Positions 5,994-8,729 of a stretch of 8,729 nucleotides of DNA are shown here, piece after piece. Source of the stretch: an uncultured Collinsella sp. (GTDB lineage: Bacteria; Actinomycetota; Coriobacteriia; Coriobacteriales; Coriobacteriaceae); assembly GCA_902489945.1 (NCBI GenBank), contig CABUBZ010000074.1, positions 1 to 8,729 of the forward strand, written 5' to 3'. Positions within the stretch are counted from its first letter, which is position 1, and every line of letters begins with the position of its first letter. Below the pieces are notes generated by a model. That model had not been told where the DNA came from and made no database searches. It saw nothing but the letters and a program-made list of their open reading frames with translations. The translations under genes were made by a program, and so were the position numbers.

Positions 5994-6022
5994 ATATTAC
6001 GGGACAAAAAACGTCAGCGCAA
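5994..6022 (-). promoter_or_regulatory. promoter of the tRNA-Glu pair
   Basis: On the minus strand, TTGCGC (6017-6022) as -35 and TAATAT (5994-5999) as -10 are separated by exactly 17 bases. Transcription would begin about 25-30 bases before the first tRNA at 5959. The region is AT-rich compared with its surroundings, and the downstream terminator completes the unit. Confidence 0.65.
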
Positions 6023-6037
6023 GAAGAAATTCCAAAT

Positions 6038-6056
6038 TGCCGAAAAATTGTCGGCA
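6038..6056 (-). terminator. weak candidate terminator after the CCA-enzyme gene
   Basis: A 6-base stem TGCCGA/TCGGCA with a 7-base loop lies 31 bases past the stop at 6087. On the minus strand it is followed by AATTTGGAATTTC, a poor T tract. It may act as an attenuating hairpin or be chance; some read-through into the tRNA genes is possible. Confidence 0.35.
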
Positions 6057-6086
6057 GGTTATGGAACACGCAGGTAAACTTGGTAG

Positions 6087-7481
6087 CTAATTCAAGTTGA
6101 GATGGAGCAAAAGAGCTTCGCGCTCGTTGGGAATGTTGTCTTCGATCACGGCGTCGAGGGCGGAGTTGAGAAGCTGACCCAGTTCCGGCCCGGGCTTGAC
6201 TCCGGCACGGATCAGGTCGCCGCCGTTGATGGCGAGCATCTTGAGCGTATAGGGCTCCCCTGCCTTCAGCAGCTCGTGCGCCATCGCGCGCATCTCCTCA
6301 ATCGTCTCAACGTAATAGAAGCACGACGGGGCCTTGCCGAGCGTGTCAGCACGCTTAAGGTCCATGAGCTCGTCAATCAGACGGGCCGTGTCGACGCCCT
6401 CGCCAGAAAGCGCACACATCATATTGAGCAGGCAGGATCGCTCGGGACGCAGCGGTTTGTCGTGATATTTGATGAGCAGGCACACGTCGCGCACCAGGTC
6501 GTGCGAGAGAGCCAGGCGATCCATAATGACGCGCGCTTTCTTGGCGCCGAGCTCAGGATGACCGTAGAAGTGTCCGCTGCCGGCGTGATCGACCGTGAAA
6601 CACTCGGGCTTGGACACATCGTGCAAAAACGCCGCCCACATAAGGCTCGACGAGGGCGCGACGCCGTCACACAGCGCGAGCTCCCCCGCCACCGTCAGCA
6701 CACGGGCGATATGCTCGTAGACGTTAAACGCATGATAGACACTTCGTTGATCAAACCCGCGACCCGCTGCCAACTCGGGCACGGCGGCGCAGATGAGCTC
6801 GGGATAGCGGAGCATCGCGTCTCCCCCATGACCGGTCGAAAGAATGCCCTCGAGCTCAATACCCACACGCTCACGCGCCACGGCATCGAGCAGCGGCGCG
6901 CACTCGGCAAGCGCGCGCTTAGTCTCGGGCTCAATCATAAAGTCCAGGCGGCAGGCAAAGCGCACCGCACGCAGCATGCGCAGGGCGTCCTCGTTAAAGC
7001 GACGCTTGGGATCGCCGACAGCGCGAATCAGCTTGCGCTCCAAGTCACCCTGGCCGTCGTAGCGGTCGACAAGCCCGCGCTCGGGATGCCAGGCCATGGC
7101 GTTGACGGTAAAGTCGCGGCGCGCCAAATCGTCCTCGAGCGAGGCGGCACGCTCCACACTCTGGGGATGGCGACCATCGGTGTAAAAGCCATCCAGACGG
7201 TACGTGGTGACCTCAATACGCTCGCCATCGGAAATAGCCGTAATTCCGCCAAATTTAATGCCCGATTCAACCACGGCGATATCCGCGGCCTCGAGCGCCG
7301 CCTTGGACTCCTGCCACAGGCCGCTACAGCACATATCAACATCGTGGCTGGGGCACCCCATCAGGGCGTCGCGCACCCAACCGCCCACGTACCAAGCCTC
7401 AAGACCAGCCGCCTCAAGCGCGCGCAGGACGCGCAGGGAGGCATCAGACGGTTGCGTACCGTTGAGCGAAACATTGCACAT
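6087..7481 (-). CDS. CCA tRNA nucleotidyltransferase / poly(A) polymerase family protein with HD domain
   Basis: Class II nucleotidyltransferase of 464 aa that adds or repairs the 3' CCA of tRNAs in the cytoplasm. The head domain has YVGGWVRDALMG (31-42), then the metal-binding pair D47/D49 in SHDVDMC, and RRDFTVNAMAW (121-131). It is followed by EDALRMLRAVRFACRLDF (164-181), whose EDxxR reads the incoming nucleotide base. An HD-type metal phosphohydrolase motif AAFLHDVSKP lies at 283-292, with H-D at 287-288 and a later HxxLG..KA segment near 308-316. The C-terminal part is helical. Length and order match the HD-containing CCA enzymes of Gram-positive and actinobacterial genomes. The start is ATG 7481, with AGGAGG at 7490-7495 and 8-base spacing; the GTG at 7499 overlaps that ribosome site and is rejected. 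A poly(A) polymerase role cannot be excluded by sequence. The tRNA genes downstream already encode CCA, so repair is the likely duty for those. Confidence 0.9.
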   Translation of the reverse strand: MCNVSLNGTQPSDASLRVLRALEAAGLEAWYVGGWVRDALMGCPSHDVDMCCSGLWQESKAALEAADIAVVESGIKFGGITAISDGERIEVTTYRLDGFYTDGRHPQSVERAASLEDDLARRDFTVNAMAWHPERGLVDRYDGQGDLERKLIRAVGDPKRRFNEDALRMLRAVRFACRLDFMIEPETKRALAECAPLLDAVARERVGIELEGILSTGHGGDAMLRYPELICAAVPELAAGRGFDQRSVYHAFNVYEHIARVLTVAGELALCDGVAPSSSLMWAAFLHDVSKPECFTVDHAGSGHFYGHPELGAKKARVIMDRLALSHDLVRDVCLLIKYHDKPLRPERSCLLNMMCALSGEGVDTARLIDELMDLKRADTLGKAPSCFYYVETIEEMRAMAHELLKAGEPYTLKMLAINGGDLIRAGVKPGPELGQLLNSALDAVIEDNIPNEREALLLHLNLN

Positions 7482-7618
7482 GCCTATGGCCTCCTGCACT
7501 TGCGAGCGTTAATCGATGGTTCTCAAGAAGTCTAACAAGAAACGAGAAAGCGCGCACACGCAATTGCTTCGTCGATTCGATAAAACGAGACAGCAGACGC
7601 CACATACGTTCAGCGCGC

Positions 7619-7654
7619 AAAAAACACCCGCCTTGGTAATCCAAAGCGGGTGTT
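7619..7654 (-). terminator. rho-independent terminator of the sugar-phosphate kinase gene
   Basis: On the minus strand a strong stem with arms 7646-7654 and 7623-7631 (AACACCCGC/GCGGGTGTT) is extended inward by TTGG/CCAA (7633-7636 with 7641-7644) around a TAAT loop. Six T follow (complement of 7619-7624). It starts 22 bases after the kinase stop, so the kinase is transcribed separately from the CCA-enzyme gene. Confidence 0.92.
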
Positions 7655-7676
7655 CGGCAACGATGTATCGATGCGG

Positions 7677-8609
7677 CTAGCAGACCTGGCGAACCTCGAT
7701 GTGCTTCTTATATTCGTCCACCTTGGCAAAATCGCCCAGACCGGGGCACTCGACCACGTTGGCGCCGGTAGCCATCGACAGACGGAGGGCATCCTCGACT
7801 CGCTCGGGGGCGTCGTGCCATACGGACAGGAAGGCAGCGAGCGAGGAATCGCCGGCGCACACCGTCGACAGCAGCTTGACGTCGAAGGTGCGGTTGGCAA
7901 ACCAGATATGCTCGCCGTTGGAGAAGTACGCACCGGCGCCACCAAGGGTCAGCAGCACGTTCTTGGCGCCCTTGGCATGAAGCTCAGCCATTGCGCCCTT
8001 GACGGACTCATCGTCGCCACCGCTCACCTTGATGCCAAAGATGTCGAGCAGCTCGTCGTCATTGGGCTTGATCAGCAGCGGCTCCATGGCAATGAGGTCT
8101 GCCAGCTGATGGCTCGAGATGTCGAGGACGAACTCGGCCCCCTTGGCCTTGACGCGGCGCAGGACCTCGGCCAAGAAGCCCTCGGAAGTGTTGGGAGGCA
8201 GCGAGCCGCTGATGACCAGGCAGGTCATGTCATCGAGCGAATCGATGAGCTCAAACATCTCCTGCTCGTTGGCCTCGTTGATGGTGGCACCGGCGTTGAC
8301 CATGTTGTACTCGGTGTCGGGGCCGGCGTTGAGGAACACGTTGACGCGCGTAATGCCGTCGGTCCACACGGGCTTGACGGGCACGCCCAGGGCCTCGGCG
8401 CCCTTAACGATAAACTCGCCCGAGAAACCGGCGAAAAAGCCCAGGATCGTGGTGTCGACGCCGTAGTGGTCAAGCGTAAACGAGACGTTGAGGCCCTTGC
8501 CGTTGGGCGTGTAGACCGCGTTGCGGGTACGCGTGACGGTGTTGGCAGCAAGACCGTCGCAGGCGATGTTGTAGTCAATGGCTGGATTTGCAGTGAGCGT
8601 GTAAATCAT
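7677..8609 (-). CDS. PfkB-family 1-phosphofructokinase-like sugar-phosphate kinase (FruK/LacC group)
   Basis: Cytoplasmic kinase of 310 aa, the usual length for 1-phosphofructokinase and tagatose-6-phosphate kinase. It is expected to phosphorylate a ketohexose phosphate, most simply fructose 1-phosphate to fructose 1,6-bisphosphate. Visible features are TLTANPAIDYNI (4-15), NGKGLNVS (36-43, sugar-phosphate binding), VISGSLPPN (132-140), IKPNDDEL (180-187) and TLGGAGAYF (221-229). The PfkB active-site block TVCAGDSSLAAF (249-260) holds the catalytic base D254, but Cys251 stands where the family normally has Gly in GAGD. The start is ATG 8609, with AAAGGA at 8616-8621 and 6-base spacing; the GTG at 8624 lies just upstream of that site and is not preferred. 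The gene is followed by its own terminator. No fructose PTS gene is visible in the 120 bases upstream, so substrate assignment (FruK versus LacC) stays open. Confidence 0.88.
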   Translation of the reverse strand: MIYTLTANPAIDYNIACDGLAANTVTRTRNAVYTPNGKGLNVSFTLDHYGVDTTILGFFAGFSGEFIVKGAEALGVPVKPVWTDGITRVNVFLNAGPDTEYNMVNAGATINEANEQEMFELIDSLDDMTCLVISGSLPPNTSEGFLAEVLRRVKAKGAEFVLDISSHQLADLIAMEPLLIKPNDDELLDIFGIKVSGGDDESVKGAMAELHAKGAKNVLLTLGGAGAYFSNGEHIWFANRTFDVKLLSTVCAGDSSLAAFLSVWHDAPERVEDALRLSMATGANVVECPGLGDFAKVDEYKKHIEVRQVC

Positions 8610-8729
8610 GAATGTTCCTTTCACGAAGCAACGTGTTAATGAAAGTATATTCCACGCATCGGTAAAAGGCTAGGACAACTCGGCGAACGGTGTGGAAGCG
8701 ATGAAGTACGGCGGGACACCTCTCCCCCG
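8610..8729. other. upstream region of the kinase gene, no confident gene
   Basis: This stretch holds the kinase ribosome site (8616-8621) and, on the minus strand, a TATACT (8644-8649) that could be a -10. No convincing -35 stands at 16-18 bases. I see no gene I can support in the remaining bases to the window end. Confidence 0.4.

Noticed and set aside
6102..7535. A 477-codon open frame on the plus strand
   Set aside because: It is fully antisense to the CCA-enzyme gene, whose motifs are unmistakable; the plus-strand translation shows no domain pattern. Long antisense frames are common in GC-rich coding DNA.
7650..8639. A 329-codon open frame on the plus strand
   Set aside because: Antisense shadow of the PfkB kinase, starts inside its terminator and has no family motif.
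8701..8729. ATG at 8701 as the start of a plus-strand gene
   Set aside because: Only nine codons are visible, and the GGAAG upstream is just 2 bases from the ATG; it cannot be distinguished from chance.
8670..8729. A minus-strand open stretch ending in TAG (tail FIASTPFAELS) that could be the end of an upstream gene
   Set aside because: Only 19 codons are visible and another minus-strand frame is equally open; no family is recognisable.

Overview
The window looks like chromosomal DNA from a GC-rich, Gram-positive gut actinobacterium of the Coriobacteriia, most likely Collinsella or a close relative. This rests on overall gene style: strong GGAGG-type ribosome sites, an actinobacterial-type tRNA-Glu with a G1-U72 end pair and A73, and an IS3/IS150-type transposase relic of a kind I associate with gut Coriobacteria. 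It is an inference from the sequence alone, not a taxonomic assignment.

Layout. (a) 1-3485, plus strand: a tightly packed three-gene ABC importer of the iron-siderophore/haem/corrinoid class. It comprises a substrate-binding lipoprotein (5' end outside the window), a FecCD/BtuC-type permease and a long ATPase with extra domains at both ends. The stop/start spacings are 4 and 0 bases, so this is one operon; its promoter lies upstream of the window. (b) 3486-3597: a 112-bp gap almost filled by an in-frame fragment of an IS3-family transposase, the scar of a mobile element at the point where coding direction switches. (c) 3598-5633, minus strand: a flippase-like (LPG_synthase_TM) membrane protein followed by a TetR-family regulator. 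The regulator has its own promoter, embedded in a 32-bp inverted repeat that is probably its operator. (d) 5742-6022, minus strand: two identical tRNA-Glu(CTC) genes with a recognisable promoter and a rho-independent terminator. (e) 6087-7481, minus strand: a CCA-adding enzyme/poly(A) polymerase-family protein with an HD domain. (f) 7619-8609, minus strand: a PfkB-family 1-phosphofructokinase-like sugar-phosphate kinase with a strong terminator. (g) 8610-8729: short upstream region of the kinase, with no recognisable gene.

The importer would bring a metal complex or tetrapyrrole across the membrane: the lipoprotein captures it, the permease dimer forms the channel and the ATPase drives transport. 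The other genes are housekeeping (tRNA, tRNA end repair, sugar phosphate metabolism) plus one regulator with its operator. I do not see an undescribed defence, CRISPR or retron-like system here. The best leads are the ATPase's C-terminal Rossmann-like fusion, the TetR promoter/operator, the IS relic at the importer boundary, and the altered active-site motif of the kinase.
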